A model generated the notes under the pieces. The model was not told where the DNA came from, searched no databases, and was given only the letters and a program-made list of their open reading frames with translations. The position numbers were made by a program, and so were the translations under genes. From positions 1 to 64,000 of the forward strand of contig NZ_BAZK01000024.1 of the NCBI RefSeq assembly GCF_001310815.1: a DNA stretch of 64,000 nucleotides, in the 5' to 3' direction. Positions 15,707-26,686 of the stretch are shown here, piece by piece (within the stretch, counting starts at the first letter, position 1; each line of letters starts with the position of its first letter). This DNA is from Pseudovibrio denitrificans JCM 12308. GTDB lineage: Bacteria > Pseudomonadota > Alphaproteobacteria > Rhizobiales > Stappiaceae.

Positions 15707-16954
15707 ATGGCGTTGAAAATCCTGCACACAGCAGACTGGCATATTGGCCAGAGTCTGAACGGCTGGTCGCGCACCTATGAGCACCAACAGTTCTTCAAGG
15801 AGCTTGAAGAACTGATTGAGCGCCATGAGGTGGACGCGCTGGTTGTGGCAGGAGATGTGTTCGACAACCAGAACCCATCCGCAGACGCTACGCAGATGCT
15901 TTATGAGGCGCTGGCCCGTTTTCGGGAAAAGCGCCCGCATCTGGTGACTGTGCTGACTGCGGGCAACCATGACCCTGCCGGGCGTGTGGAAGCGCCGGGT
16001 GTGCTGTTTCAAAAGATTGGCGTGCAGGCCGTTGGCATGGTGCGCCGACAGGACGGTTTGCTGGATCTTTCCCACCACCTTGTTCCACTCAAAGACAGCG
16101 CTGGCGCTGTGAAGGCCTATGTGCTGGCGCTGCCGTTTCCTCGTGCAACAGATCTGCCGGGGCTGAGCTTTTCTTCTTCTGAGGAAGGTTCGCCAGTGGT
16201 GCGGGCTGTGGCGGAACTTTATGAGGCGGCGGTTCAGCAGGCTCGTGAGCAGATTGGTGAGATGCCGTTGATCGCGACTGGCCATTTGCATGTGGCAGGT
16301 GGTCTGGAATCGGAAGGCGCAGAGCGGCGCATTCTGATTGGCGGTGAGCATGCCATGCCGTGGGAGCAGTTTCCTGATGACCTGACTTATGTGGCTCTTG
16401 GGCATTTGCACAAGCCGCAGAAGGTGGGCAAGGAAACCATTCGCTATTCCGGTTCGCCGTTTCCTCTTTCCGTCACTGAGCAGCATTACAAGCACGGCGT
16501 TAATCTACTGAGTTTTTCTGATGCCGGTGTGCTTTCCATTGAGCGTCTGGCTTTGAGCCGGCCTGTGCCGTTCCACCGCCTGAAAGGGGATGGTGGCTTG
16601 CTGCTGGAAGAGCTGGTGCCTGCGCTGGATGCGCTGGAGTTGGATGGAAATCTGCCCGTTGAACAGCAGCCATTTGTACATGTGGATCTGAGACCACAGG
16701 TTTCAGCTGGCGGGCTGAAGGCTGAGGTGGACCAGATTTTGGCAGAGTACCCGGTGCGCAGTGCCGGTGTTTCTGTGCTGCGGCCCAAACAGCAAGAAGT
16801 GGTGAGTGCTGAGGCCGAGAGCCTGATCCGCCTTTCTGAAATTCAACCGGATGAGCTTTTCAAATCCGCTTTTGAGCGGGTGCACGGCATGGAGCCGGAA
16901 GCCAAGCATCTGGACTATTTTTATCGCGCAATCGCAGAAGCGGAGGTCGAGTAA
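15707..16954 (+). CDS. sbcD: SbcD, nuclease subunit of the SbcCD double-strand break enzyme
   Basis: 415 residues, Mre11-type Mn2+ phosphoesterase. Motifs in order: LHTADWHIGQ, VVAGDVFDNQNPS, AGNHDPAGR, TGHLHVAGG and ALGHLHKPQKVG, giving the full set of metal-binding Asp/His/Asn residues. With SbcC it cleaves hairpins and protein-blocked DNA ends. The ATG at 15707 aligns the MALKILHTADWH start with the family; a 28-residue N-terminal extension is possible but unlikely. The stop overlaps the sbcC start (TAATG), indicating translational coupling. Confidence 0.96.
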   Translation: MALKILHTADWHIGQSLNGWSRTYEHQQFFKELEELIERHEVDALVVAGDVFDNQNPSADATQMLYEALARFREKRPHLVTVLTAGNHDPAGRVEAPGVLFQKIGVQAVGMVRRQDGLLDLSHHLVPLKDSAGAVKAYVLALPFPRATDLPGLSFSSSEEGSPVVRAVAELYEAAVQQAREQIGEMPLIATGHLHVAGGLESEGAERRILIGGEHAMPWEQFPDDLTYVALGHLHKPQKVGKETIRYSGSPFPLSVTEQHYKHGVNLLSFSDAGVLSIERLALSRPVPFHRLKGDGGLLLEELVPALDALELDGNLPVEQQPFVHVDLRPQVSAGGLKAEVDQILAEYPVRSAGVSVLRPKQQEVVSAEAESLIRLSEIQPDELFKSAFERVHGMEPEAKHLDYFYRAIAEAEVE

Positions 16955-19900
16955 TGCGTATTCTAGCGGTGCGTGGCGAAAACCTTGCCAGTCTGGCAGC
17001 TCCGTTTGAGATTGACCTTGAGCAGGAGCCTCTGGATGGGGCTGGTTTATTCGCGATTACCGGAGAAACTGGAGCGGGCAAATCCACCTTGCTGGATGCC
17101 TTGTGCCTTGCCCTGTTTGGGCAGTGCCCGCGTTTGAGCGCTGCAGGCAGCAGCGACAGTGTGCCGGATGTTGCCGGTGCAGACCTGAAAGAGACGAACC
17201 CACGAACCGTGCTGACCCGTGGTGCGGCCTCTGGCTTTGCCGAGGCGGACTTTATCGGCGCAGATGGAACGGGATATCGCGCGCGCTGGACAGTGCGCCG
17301 TGCGCGCAACAAGGCATCTGGCCGCTTGCAGAATGTGGAGCGGTCGCTGGTTCGCATTGAAGACAATGCTGCGGTTGAAAGCGGCATCAAGCAGGTGGAT
17401 GCGGCTGTCGAGGAACGGCTTGGGCTGACCTATGACCAGTTCAAACGCACGGTTTTGCTGGCGCAGGGCGATTTTGATGCTTTCCTGAAAGCCAATGACA
17501 ATGAGCGGGCTGCACTGCTTGAAAAAGTGACCGGGACCCAGCGTTATAGAGACATTTCCAAGCAGATCTTCCAGCGATTTTCTGAGGCTAAAGACGCTGT
17601 CGGCAAGCTGGAAGAAAAGTCTGATGTGGCCGGTCTTCTGGAAGACGAGGAACGCACCGCGCTTGTTGGTGAGCAGGGTGAGCTAGAAAAGCAGTCTGCC
17701 TCCGTTCAATCGGATATGGATGCCATTGCCAAGTCTTTGGGGCACCTGCAAAAGCTGGATGAAGCCAAGACCAAGCTGGCTTCTGCCCATGATGAGTTTG
17801 TTGCCCTGAAAGCGCGCCATGAAAACGCGCAGGCCAAGCGGGATCTGAAGGCGCAGTTTGAGCGCATCAAGTCTCTGGAGCCTGTGAACCAGCGCGTGGT
17901 GGATGCGGAGCGCGATGTTGCTGGCACGCGTGCGGCTGCTGAAAAAAGCCAGGTGATGCTGGAAGCTGCGCGTACGGATCTGGCTGCCAAGGATGAGCAG
18001 GCCAAGCAGGCTGATGCGCTGTTCAATGAGCTGGAAGCTGAGCTGACCAAGCTGACGCCGGAATGGAGTGCTGCTGAGCAGCTGGACACCAAGCTGGGTG
18101 AGCTGGAAACGGAAGGCAAGCAGCTGCGTGAACGCTCTGACGCGGCCAATCTGGACGCCAAGCAGGCGGAAGATGCACTGGCGGCGCACACCAAATCTCT
18201 TGAAGAGCAGAAAGCCTTGCAGGCCACTGTGAAAGAACAGATGGCACGGCTGAGTGCGACCAAGGTGTTGAAAGAGCGCCGGGACAGTCTGTTTGCTGAT
18301 CTGGAAGAATATGACCGGGTTCAGATTGCGCTTTCCAAGGATGCTGAACGCCTTGTTGAGATGCGCAAGCGCGAGAACGAGCTCTCTGAGATCCAGAGTA
18401 AGCTTTCCGCTGAGCTGGCGCAGTTTGCATCTGATCTTGACGGCTGTGAGAGCGATGTTGCCTCCAAGAAAGGCGAGATTTCCGCGCTTGGGGCCAATGA
18501 TGCCCGCAAAAGCATGGAGCAGCTTTCTGCCTTCCGTCAGCGGGCTGAGAAACTTCAGGAGACCTCCCGCAACTTCGTGAAGGCCAAGCGGAACAAGCAG
18601 GCTGAAAGTGCGACCTGGCAGAAGCTGGTGGACCAGATGGAAGGCCTGCAGGAAGCCAAGGAGAAAGCGACGCAGGAGCTGACGTTTCGCGACGAAGCCC
18701 TCGAAAAAGCGCGCGGGCTCTCCACCCTTGCTGAAGCGGCGCAAGGGGATCAGGTAAAGCTGCTGCGCGCCGGATTGGTTGAAGATGCACCTTGCCCGGT
18801 TTGTGGCTCTGACGATCACCCCGTAGATACACAGGAGGGCCGGGCTGCGCTGGATGCGCTGTTCGGCGACGTGTTTCTACAGCGCAAGGAAGCGGAAGAA
18901 GCTCGCACAGCTGCGCAGCGAAACCTAAGTGATATAGAGCGAAAGCTTGCTGCCTGCGAAGCTTCAAAGAAAAATGCTTTGGAGCAGGCGGAGCGGTTTG
19001 AAGCAGAGACGACTGCTCTTGAGGCTGACGCTCAGCAGCAATGGAGTTCGCTTGCAGCTCCGTTCGACCTGTCGTTTGCGCTGGATGCTTTGCTTGATGC
19101 ACCAGAGTTGCTGGATGCGGTGCTGGCTCAGGTGACGTCCAAAGCCGATGCTTTGCGTGCTGTGCTGGCTCAGGATGACGCACTGCGCAAAGAGCTGGAG
19201 CAGTTGGAGGCCAAGCTTCGTGAGCTGCGTGATGCACACAAGAAAGCGACTGGTGATCAGGCCGGAAAAGCTGAAGAGGTTTCTTCCATCAAGGTGGAGC
19301 TTTCCGGTGTTGAGGGTCGTCACAACGAGAACTCTGAGGCACGGCTGCGACTGGAGCAGCGGCTTAGCGAAACGCTGCTGGCTGGTGGCATGGTATTCGG
19401 GTCCCTTGGTGATGAGTTACCAGCGCTGAAGGCGAGCTTGCAGGAGCGCATCAGCACATGGGAACAACTTGAGCAGCAGGAGGGGACAACTTCTGCCGCG
19501 CTGCAATCACTGGAACAGAAGACCAGCGGTTTGAGCGAGCGGCATGGTGGCTTCACTAAGATTGCCGCTGACTTGCTTGGTCAGTTGGAGACGCTTCGGG
19601 CGCTGCATCAGGAGCGATTTGCGGAGCGCAAATTGCTGCTGGGTGGCATGGCGACCGGGGCGCATCGGGCTGCATTCACTGAAAAACATAGCAACGCAAA
19701 AGAACGCATAAAAAACGCAAGTAACGCACATAGCAACGCAAAGGCCGAATTTGGCCGTGCGGAGGCTGGATTGGCTGCTGCGAAGGATGCTGAGGCGAAG
19801 GCTGGCGCTGCGCTAACTGGTTGTATGGAAAGACTAAATGCTGAACTTTCTGGGCTTGGTCTGACCAAAGACGCCTATGACGGTTTGCGAGAGAGGAGCA

Positions 19901-20702
19901 CTCACGAGCTGGAGGCCCTGTTGGCTGAGCTGAAGGCGCTGGATGACGCTTACGTTGCAACGCAAACGGCTGTTTCCACTTGGGAAAAGGAGCTGGCGGC
20001 GGTTCAGGCGCAGCCCTTGCCGGATAAGTCGCTGCCGGAGTTATCCTCCCAGCTGGAGGCCACCAAGCAGGCGCTCTCTGAGTTGCAGGTGAAGCGCGGC
20101 GTTCTTTCCGAGAAACTGCGTGTGGATGCTGAAGCGCGGGAAAAAGCCCAGCAAATCATGGGCTTGCTGTTGGAGGCAAAGGAAACCGCCAAGACGTGGG
20201 GCGCGATTTCTGAGGCGATTGGCTCAGCGGATGGCTCCAAATTCCAGAAGGTGGCGCAGGGTGTTACTCTCGATTTGCTGGTGGAACTTGCGAACAAACA
20301 GCTGCATCAGCTCAAACCACGGTACCAGCTGAAACGGGCTGACTTTGGTCTCGGCCTCTTCGTCATCGACCGCGATATGGGCGATACACCTCGCTCCACG
20401 CGCTCGCTAAGTGGCGGAGAACGCTTCCTTATTTCGCTCAGCCTCGCTCTGGCGCTGTCTGGTTTGGAGGGGCGTCAGTCGTTCGTTGACACGCTCTTCA
20501 TCGACGAAGCTTCGGCTCTCTGGACGCAGAAAGTCTTGACCTTGCCATTGATGCGCTGGAGATGTTGCAGGGGCAGGGGAGAAAAGTTGGCGTCATTAGC
20601 CACGTGGAAGCGCTGAAGGATCGAATTCCGGTTCAGGTTCAGGTGGTTAGGCAGGGTGCCGGACGCAGCCGTGTGGCGGTAAATGCGCCAGCAGACTGGT
20701 GA
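16954..20702 (+). CDS. sbcC: SbcC, ATPase subunit of SbcCD (one frameshift)
   Basis: About 1249 residues after repair, Rad50-like SMC ATPase. Walker A GETGAGKST near residue 38, long coiled coils on either side of the zinc hook CPVC (about residue 612), ABC signature RSLSGGERFLISLSLALALSG, and Walker B TLFIDE. Right after Walker B the frame breaks at about 20509. One missing G in GAAGCTTC gives back DEGFGSLDAESLDLAIDALE, the D-loop, and the protein runs on to the stop at 20702 (VGVISHVEALKDRIPVQ, then the H-loop region). In the broken frame it would stop at 20616. I treat the shift as a sequence error. Confidence 0.93.
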
Positions 20703-20746
20703 TAAGTCCTGCTGGCTTCTTGTTGTTTTGCTAGAATGCTGCGGGT

Positions 20747-23700
20747 TTAGTCGCCCGCATCACTCATTTCCTGACTTTGCATAGCTGCTTGTTTTTCTTT
20801 CTCTTTTAGCTTCAGAGAAGTTTCCTGCAGCGCAGCGATGTACTGGTCCAGCGCCTGAATTTCCAGATTGGCATTGCTGACATGCTTCGCGGTTTCCCCG
20901 TCCATAATCTGCGGACGGCCAATCAGGTAGCCTTGCACCTCATCACAGGATTCATTGCGCAGCAGCTCTAATTCTGGTTCAGTTTCAACACCTTCGGCGA
21001 TAACTTCCATTCCCAGAGCCTGTCCCAGATCGATGACGGCGCGGATGATGGCTGCCAGTTCTGGTGTCTGAGTTACCCCACTGACGAAGCTGCGGTCGAT
21101 CTTGAGGCGATCAAACGGGAAGCGGCGCAGATAGCTGAGGGAGGAGTAGCCGGTACCAAAGTCGTCCAGCGCGATGGTGATGCCTAACTCCTTGAGTTGT
21201 CTCAGGGTATTGAGGGCGCGGCGATCATCGTGGATCAGGACGCTCTCTGTGATTTCAAGCTCCAGACGCTCCGGTGTCAGGCCACTTCGTGCCAATGCGC
21301 CTTCCACTTCCTGGATAAGATATTCATCACAGAACTGCACCGGACTGAGGTTCACACCTACACGATAGCGCTCTGGCCACTGAGACGCCTGCGCACACGC
21401 TTCGTTCAGCACCCAGCGGCCAATCGGAATGATCAGACCACTCTCTTCCGCAACAGGAATGAAGTTGTTTGGAGCGATCAGGCCTTTCTCTGGATGGTTC
21501 CAGCGCAGCAGTGCTTCAAAGCCGACGATGGAACGGGTGTCAGAGCGGGCCTGAGGTTGGAAGTGAAGCTGAAGTTCTTCATTTTCCAATGCGTTACGCA
21601 GATCGCCTTCCATGGTTCGTCTCAGCAGGATGGCTTCTTCCATCTTGTCTTCGAAGAATGCAAAGGTGTTTCTGCCAGCCTCTTTTGCCTCATAAAGAGC
21701 TATGTCAGCCTTGGACATGAGCTCGTCAGGATCAGTCCCATGCTCCGGAATAATCGCGATACCGATGCTGGCGCTGGTTCTGATCGTGATGTTGTTACCG
21801 ACATGGATCGGCTTGGACAGGACTTCGATGATCTTGTTGGTGAGCAGGCCAACTTCTGCCGTTGTCTTCAGATTGACCTGAATGATTGCGAACTCGTCCC
21901 CGCCCAGACGAGCGACGGTATCGTGGTGCGTGACACAGGCATTGAGACGGCGGGCGACAGTCTGGATGAGTTTGTCGCCGACGGGATGTCCGTATAAGTC
22001 ATTGATATCTTTGAAGCGATCCAAATCGAGAACCATGACGGCGGAGATGGTTTCTTCTGCGCAGGCCTGGTTTTCGATGGCTTGCTGGAAGCGCTCGCGG
22101 AAGTAGGTGCGGTTCGGCAGACCCGTCAGCATGTCGTGCTGGGCAAGGTGCAGAATACGGGCTTCGTCTTCCTTCTGCTTGCGCATGTCGCGCACAGCGG
22201 AAACGCGGAGGTTCTCGTCTCCCACTTCCATCAGGCGGCCACGCACTTCTATCGGAATGCGCTCGCCGGTCTTGCTGAGCAGGATGACTTCATTCGGTGT
22301 TGGCTCATTGGCTTGAATGGCCGCGCGGGCTTTCTCACGGTAGTCCGGGGCCACGTGAGACAGCAGACTCGAGCCGCGCATTTCGCCTGCGGAGTAGCCG
22401 AGAAGTTCGTAGAGAACGTGGTTACATTCGACGATGATGCCATCGGTTGAGATTGCAAGGCCTTCGAACGCACCTTCTGCGAATGTGGCGAGTTTGCTGA
22501 GTTCTTCCTGCTGTTTACTGTCTGAAGTTTCGCTGATTTTTCGCCGCTTCTCATCGCTCTGCAGCTTGTCGAGGAACGAGTTGAAGAGGGATGCGAGGCG
22601 TTCTTGCGGGTCCGTATCGCGAACAGGCAGACGCTCGTCCAGCTTGGCGTCATGCCATACCAGTTTGCCGATCAGGTTCTCCATCTGGCTGATGGTGCTG
22701 ACGATTGGAGAGTCGTTCAGATCAATCTCATCGGCTTTCTGGAACATGCCAGAGTACTTGAAGACTGAGAAAAGGATCAGACCTGTCATAAAGGCCCAAA
22801 GGGTCGTCAGAGAAGCGCCAACGGCTTGGAGAACGAAGTTGTCGAAGGTCCAGCCCGCCAGAACATTATCTGATGGAAGTGCCAGAGTGTAGCCAAAGAG
22901 GCCCACTAATGAGCCGATTCCGAGGCTCGTATAGTAGATCGTGACTTTGTGGGTCTTGGTTCGGATGAAGACAATACGGGCAGCTGTGACTGAAAGGGCG
23001 GAGGCCACGAGTGATAAGGCTGCTACGCCTTCGATCGTCAGGTGTTGCGCATTTCCAAGTGCCGATGCAAGACCGCCGATCAGGCTCAGCAGAATGGTTG
23101 GGTACATCACCTTTCTTGGCGCAAAGAAGCCAAAGAGAACACCCAAGGCAACAGAGATGCCCGCAGCGACCAGAACGTTGTAGATCGCAGCGCCCAGCTC
23201 ACCAGAGTAAATGCTTGTGTTGCCAACTGAAAAACCAATGCCACCGACAGCATGAGAGCTGCACCAGCTTTGATCTGCAGCACATTGTAGTTTTGTGTAT
23301 TGCGCAGGATATACTCAGGCAGTGCAGGCGAGTTCTTGATGCCGGTGACGAAAATGCCGGAGAATGCCACAAAGGTTGCCAGTAGGGTGACGACCGTTCC
23401 ACCTCCGATTTGCTCAAAACCTACTGAAAGAACAGTGCCCTGACTGATTGGATGTAAGAGCAGCCCCTGTACGCCTTTCAGGTAGGCTGGGTAGATGACA
23501 GCACCAACTGAGAGTGCAAGGATGATGGTTGCGCGGAGTGTGAGCTGATGTGACAGGGGCAAGTATGCGATCACTGCAATCATGGCGGCCATTGCGGCGT
23601 GGATTGCTGCGGCATGGACCTCGCTCTGAGGGATGAACTCGACCTCTGACTGCCAAAGGGTCAGCTGAGCTGTGACATCCGGCAGGTTCAGAGTGGTGTC

Positions 23701-24024
23701 AATCAACAAGCATGCCGCAGAGCTGATTACGATCAGAAGCAATGCGCGGTTGAAAAAGCGAGATGCCCGCATGCGTTCCTGAATGAACAGGCTGGAATAC
23801 ACGACAAGTATTCCAAGAACACCAAGCGCAAATAATCCCACGGACAAAATGGTCCATAGGTTCTGCTGCTGTGTCAGGAGTTCTGCCTGATTTAACGAGC
23901 CTTGAAGGCTGGTGTTCGCTGGATCAAAAATTGACGCATACGAAGACACCGACATGAAGTGTAACGATAAACCAATCAGCGTAAGTAAGAGCAATACTGG
24001 AAGTAAAAGGGCTCGGAAATGCAT
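20747..24024 (-). CDS. Membrane-bound PAS-GGDEF-EAL c-di-GMP enzyme with Amt-like N-terminus (one frameshift)
   Basis: About 1092 residues after repair. Residues 1-470 are hydrophobic with about ten or eleven helices and resemble a degenerate ammonium-transporter fold (GGIGFSVGNTSIYSGELGAA...YNVLVAAG). A PAS domain follows at about 503-618, then GGDEF (intact LGGDEF, about 710) and EAL (GFEALLRW, ITESVLI, DDFGTGYSSL). The inhibitory RxxD site five residues before GGDEF is replaced by T-H-H-D, so product feedback is probably lost. Both catalytic domains look active. The frame breaks at about 23245; one missing base restores it. The ATG at 24024 has GGGG 7 bases upstream. Signal sensed is unknown; ammonium is one guess. 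Confidence 0.85.
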
Positions 24025-24380
24025 TTTGGTACCCCAAGAAATTCCTGGGCATAATTGTTTGAAATTGTTGCGCATTTATTAAGAATTCTAGGGAGTTGAG
24101 GGTTTCATCCTAAAAAGTATCGAAAAGAGAGGCGTATATGGCGTTTATCTGACGCTTTCAAAGCAAATTGATGAAAATTGTAAGTAAAAGTTTCGGTGAT
24201 TGAAATTACTTATATACGTGAATACTCGTATTTGTCTTCAAGTTGAGAGAAAAGAGATTCCGCCCGTCAATCATGATTCTCTTCTCTTTTCACAACTGCA
24301 TTTAGTTCATTTTTTATGGGCAATTGATGTGCATTGTAGGTCTCCATCTTGCTTGAACAGCTTCTGGGTGATCTTGAGCG
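24025..24380. other. Intergenic region, no gene seen
   Basis: About 355 AT-rich bases between the divergent GGDEF-EAL gene and the HAD-like gene. I see no RNA structure or supported frame. Confidence 0.4.
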
Positions 24381-25196
24381 ATGCAGTGGTCCAGCTTGTT
24401 TTTATACTCCGCAGTTTCAGTCATGCAGCCAACCGGTGGTGAGCGGGATAACATCCTGCCGAGCTGGAGTTCCACCACAGCACGCCACGGGATTATTGAG
24501 AGCATTGAGCGCATGGGGCGGACGGAAAGCCCGGAGTTCGTGGCGCTGGAAGACCGAGTGGCCGTGCTTGTGGGCGATGGGGCATTGTGGAGTACCGCTG
24601 TACAGAGCGCTGACAATAAGGTCGTACCACCCAATGCTGACGGAGATCTTGGCAGTTTCGCTGACTACAGCGAAAGCGTGCGGGCTCATTTGTCCCTCAA
24701 CGGGCCGAAAGCGGTTGGTGCCAAGTATCGGGAGTTCGCCTATCAGCCTTTAAAGGAACTGGTGGGTTTCCTTAAAGAACATCACTTCGAAATCTGGGTG
24801 CTGAGCTTTGGTGATCATGAAGTGGATCGCACCATGGTGGAGCTGAACTATGGTCTGCCGCGCTTCCGGGTTATTGAAGTGTCAGCGACCTCCAGTGAAA
24901 CCCCGTCTTTGGAGTTGGCGCGTGCGATCTGGGATCGGATTGGTGCAGCCCCCACGGTCTTTCTGGGTCGTACTCAGACAGATCTGGGACTGTTGAAGCT
25001 GGCAGGGAAGGGCGAGGGCACTTTGAAAATTCAGATTGCGTCTGGTCAGAGTGGGGTACAGGAAGCCTCCGGCACAACTCCAGATAAGGTCTCCGGAAAG
25101 GTTGATTCATGGAGCTTTGTGATTTCACCAGAGAGACATTGGCTCAGGAAGTTCTCGTGGCAGGCTCCTTCAGTAACCAGCCTGAGTAAGAATTAG
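24381..25196 (+). CDS. Degenerate HAD-superfamily protein, probably non-catalytic
   Basis: 271 residues. The order of segments matches a group of secreted HAD phosphatases: LPSW near the start, a motif-I region, a cap, YQPLKELVGFLKEHHFEIWVLSFG (motif II), and FLGRTQTDLGLLKLAG (motif IV position). The motif-I FDNDGTLW is replaced by VLVGDGALW, so the nucleophilic Asp is missing, while motif IV has lost its GDSxxD pattern. It should therefore not hydrolyse phosphate by the usual route. The N-terminus (SLFLYSAVSV) is mildly hydrophobic; a second ATG at 24423 is a possible start. The family link is by pattern recognition and should be checked structurally. Confidence 0.6.
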   Translation: MQWSSLFLYSAVSVMQPTGGERDNILPSWSSTTARHGIIESIERMGRTESPEFVALEDRVAVLVGDGALWSTAVQSADNKVVPPNADGDLGSFADYSESVRAHLSLNGPKAVGAKYREFAYQPLKELVGFLKEHHFEIWVLSFGDHEVDRTMVELNYGLPRFRVIEVSATSSETPSLELARAIWDRIGAAPTVFLGRTQTDLGLLKLAGKGEGTLKIQIASGQSGVQEASGTTPDKVSGKVDSWSFVISPERHWLRKFSWQAPSVTSLSKN

Positions 25197-25562
25197 TAGA
25201 AAATACTGAGACTTTCGTTGAGGTCCCTCAGAGATATATTTGAGTTGTTCTAGTTTTAATCGATTGAAGGACTGACTAATTTTGTAACAATGAATAATTT
25301 CTGCTGTTTCAGAGGTAATTTTATTTATTTTGATGAAGATCAATGAAGGGATGGGGCACTCTGATATCTCTAAATGCAGCTTCGGCTGGCACTCGGATGG
25401 GGGAGTGTCAACTTTCTTAAAGGCGTGTACCACCGGGTACACGCCTCTTTTTTTGCCTGCAGCTTGCAGTGGCTTCTTCTGAGTAGAAACCTCAGGAGTT
25501 GAGCGTTTTCCCAACCTCCTCTTATTTCTAGTTGTGTCTTCTCCTGGAATTTACGATATTCC
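25197..25562. other. Intergenic region before the cobalamin riboswitch
   Basis: About 365 bases. GGCGTGTACC (25421-25430) and GGTACACGCC (25436-25445) form a strong 10-bp hairpin followed by TCTTTTTTTG, a good rho-independent terminator for the HAD-like gene. The remainder shows nothing I can support. Confidence 0.6.
25421..25454 (+). terminator. Rho-independent terminator before the cbiM leader
   Basis: Ten-base arms GGCGTGTACC / GGTACACGCC around a 5-base loop, followed by TCTTTTTTTG. It separates the HAD-like gene from the riboswitch leader. Confidence 0.85.
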
Positions 25563-25768
25563 GGCTGTTGGGTTCTATAGAAGCCAAGCTTCTTGGATGA
25601 AAAGGGAATGCGGTAGGGATGACCAAAGATGGGCCCGAGCCGCAGCTGCCCCCGCAACTGTTACGTGGTGCGTTCCTCATAAAAGCCACTGGAGATGATC
25701 TCTGGGAAGGCGAGTGATGCAAAAGCCATGAGCCAGGAAACCTGCCCGACACAACATAAACTCAAACC
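25563..25768 (+). promoter_or_regulatory. Cobalamin (AdoCbl) riboswitch
   Basis: The leader contains the conserved cobalamin-riboswitch parts in order: AAAAGGGAATGCGGT, GCCGCAGCTGCCCCCGCAAC, AGCCACTGG, GGGAAGGCG, AAAAGCCATGAG, and the B12 box AGCCAGGAAACCTGCC (25732-25747). It ends about 50 bases before the cbiM ATG. With B12 bound, the known mechanism shuts off expression of the downstream transport gene, here probably at translation since no T-run terminator stands between the box and the start. Confidence 0.96.
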
Positions 25769-25798
25769 GCACGGTGGGTGCGAAGAGGAGCATATTAA

Positions 25799-26463
25799 AT
25801 GCATATTGAACCGGGTTACGTTTCTGCGGCCAAGGTTATTGCTGCCAATGCAGGTGCCGTCGGCGTTTTTGTTTGGGGCTGTAAAGAGCAGATCTCTGAA
25901 TTTCTGAAAGAGCCGCTTACTCTGCTGAAAACACTTTTGGCTGCTGGTTTCTTCTCCATTTTCATGCAGAGTTTCCATTTGTCTGTCGGGCCATCCGAGC
26001 TTCATTTTATTGGGGCTATGGCGATGTATCTGACGCTCGGCTTTACACCTGTTCTGCTAGGGTTTGCGATCGGCCTGTTGTTTCAGGCACTCGCTTTTGA
26101 TCCGCAGGACATGTACCACCTTGGCGTCAACAGCCTGTCTTTGATGCTGCCGCTGATTTCCGTTCATTATCTGGGTGGTAAGCAGCTGTTTGACAAAGAC
26201 CTGACCAAGCGTCTGAGCTTTGCCAGATACTGAAACTAGATGCGATGTACTATGCTGGTGTGACCGGTATGGTTGGCTTCTGGTTGATGATTGGCGAAGT
26301 GGCAACACCATTTACAGCATGGGCGCAGTTCGCTTTGTCTTATCTGGCAATTGTTGTCTTTGAGCCGATTGTGACGTTCATTGCTGTGAAGGGCCTGAAG
26401 GCCATTGAAGACAATGCTGTGGTTCGGAATCTTACCGTGGTTCCGCAGCTGAAGATGGCGTAA
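25799..26463 (+). CDS. cbiM: CbiM-type cobalt transporter component (one frameshift)
   Basis: About 221 residues after repair, integral membrane substrate-binding (S) component of an ECF cobalt uptake system. N-terminal MHIEPGYVSAAK carries the His2 that helps bind Co2+, followed by several helices. The frame breaks at about 26224 (CCC read as CC) and continues QILKLDAMYYAGVTGMVGFW to the stop at 26463. It lies directly under the cobalamin riboswitch, as expected for cobalt supply to B12 synthesis. No CbiN, CbiQ or CbiO gene follows, so it either uses subunits encoded elsewhere or acts alone. Confidence 0.88.
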
Positions 26464-26486
26464 GTTTCTACGAGTTTACTTGTAGC

Positions 26487-26519
26487 AGGGGCGGCGGTTT
26501 TTACTTGCTGCCCTTTTTC
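26487..26519 (+). terminator. Rho-independent terminator after cbiM
   Basis: GGGCGGC pairs with GCTGCCC (one G-U), followed by TTTTTCTT, 24 bases past the cbiM stop. Confidence 0.7.
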
Positions 26520-26686
26520 TTGCTTTCGCGAAGCTGGCGGCTTTACAAAAATCCTGATTTTGGAAGAAAAAAGCGGCGGATTTGATCTTCGCTGAAGTGT
26601 TATGGATTGCCCCTTGGCGCAGCTTCCACTATGAGTGCTTCCCAGAGAATTCTTAGTTTACACAGATCAGGAGATGCAGGCAGTCC

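Noticed and set aside
17683..18819. Long 378-residue frame on the minus strand inside sbcC
   Set aside because: Antisense shadow of the coiled-coil coding region; sbcC is clearly the real gene and the frame has no ribosome binding site or family.
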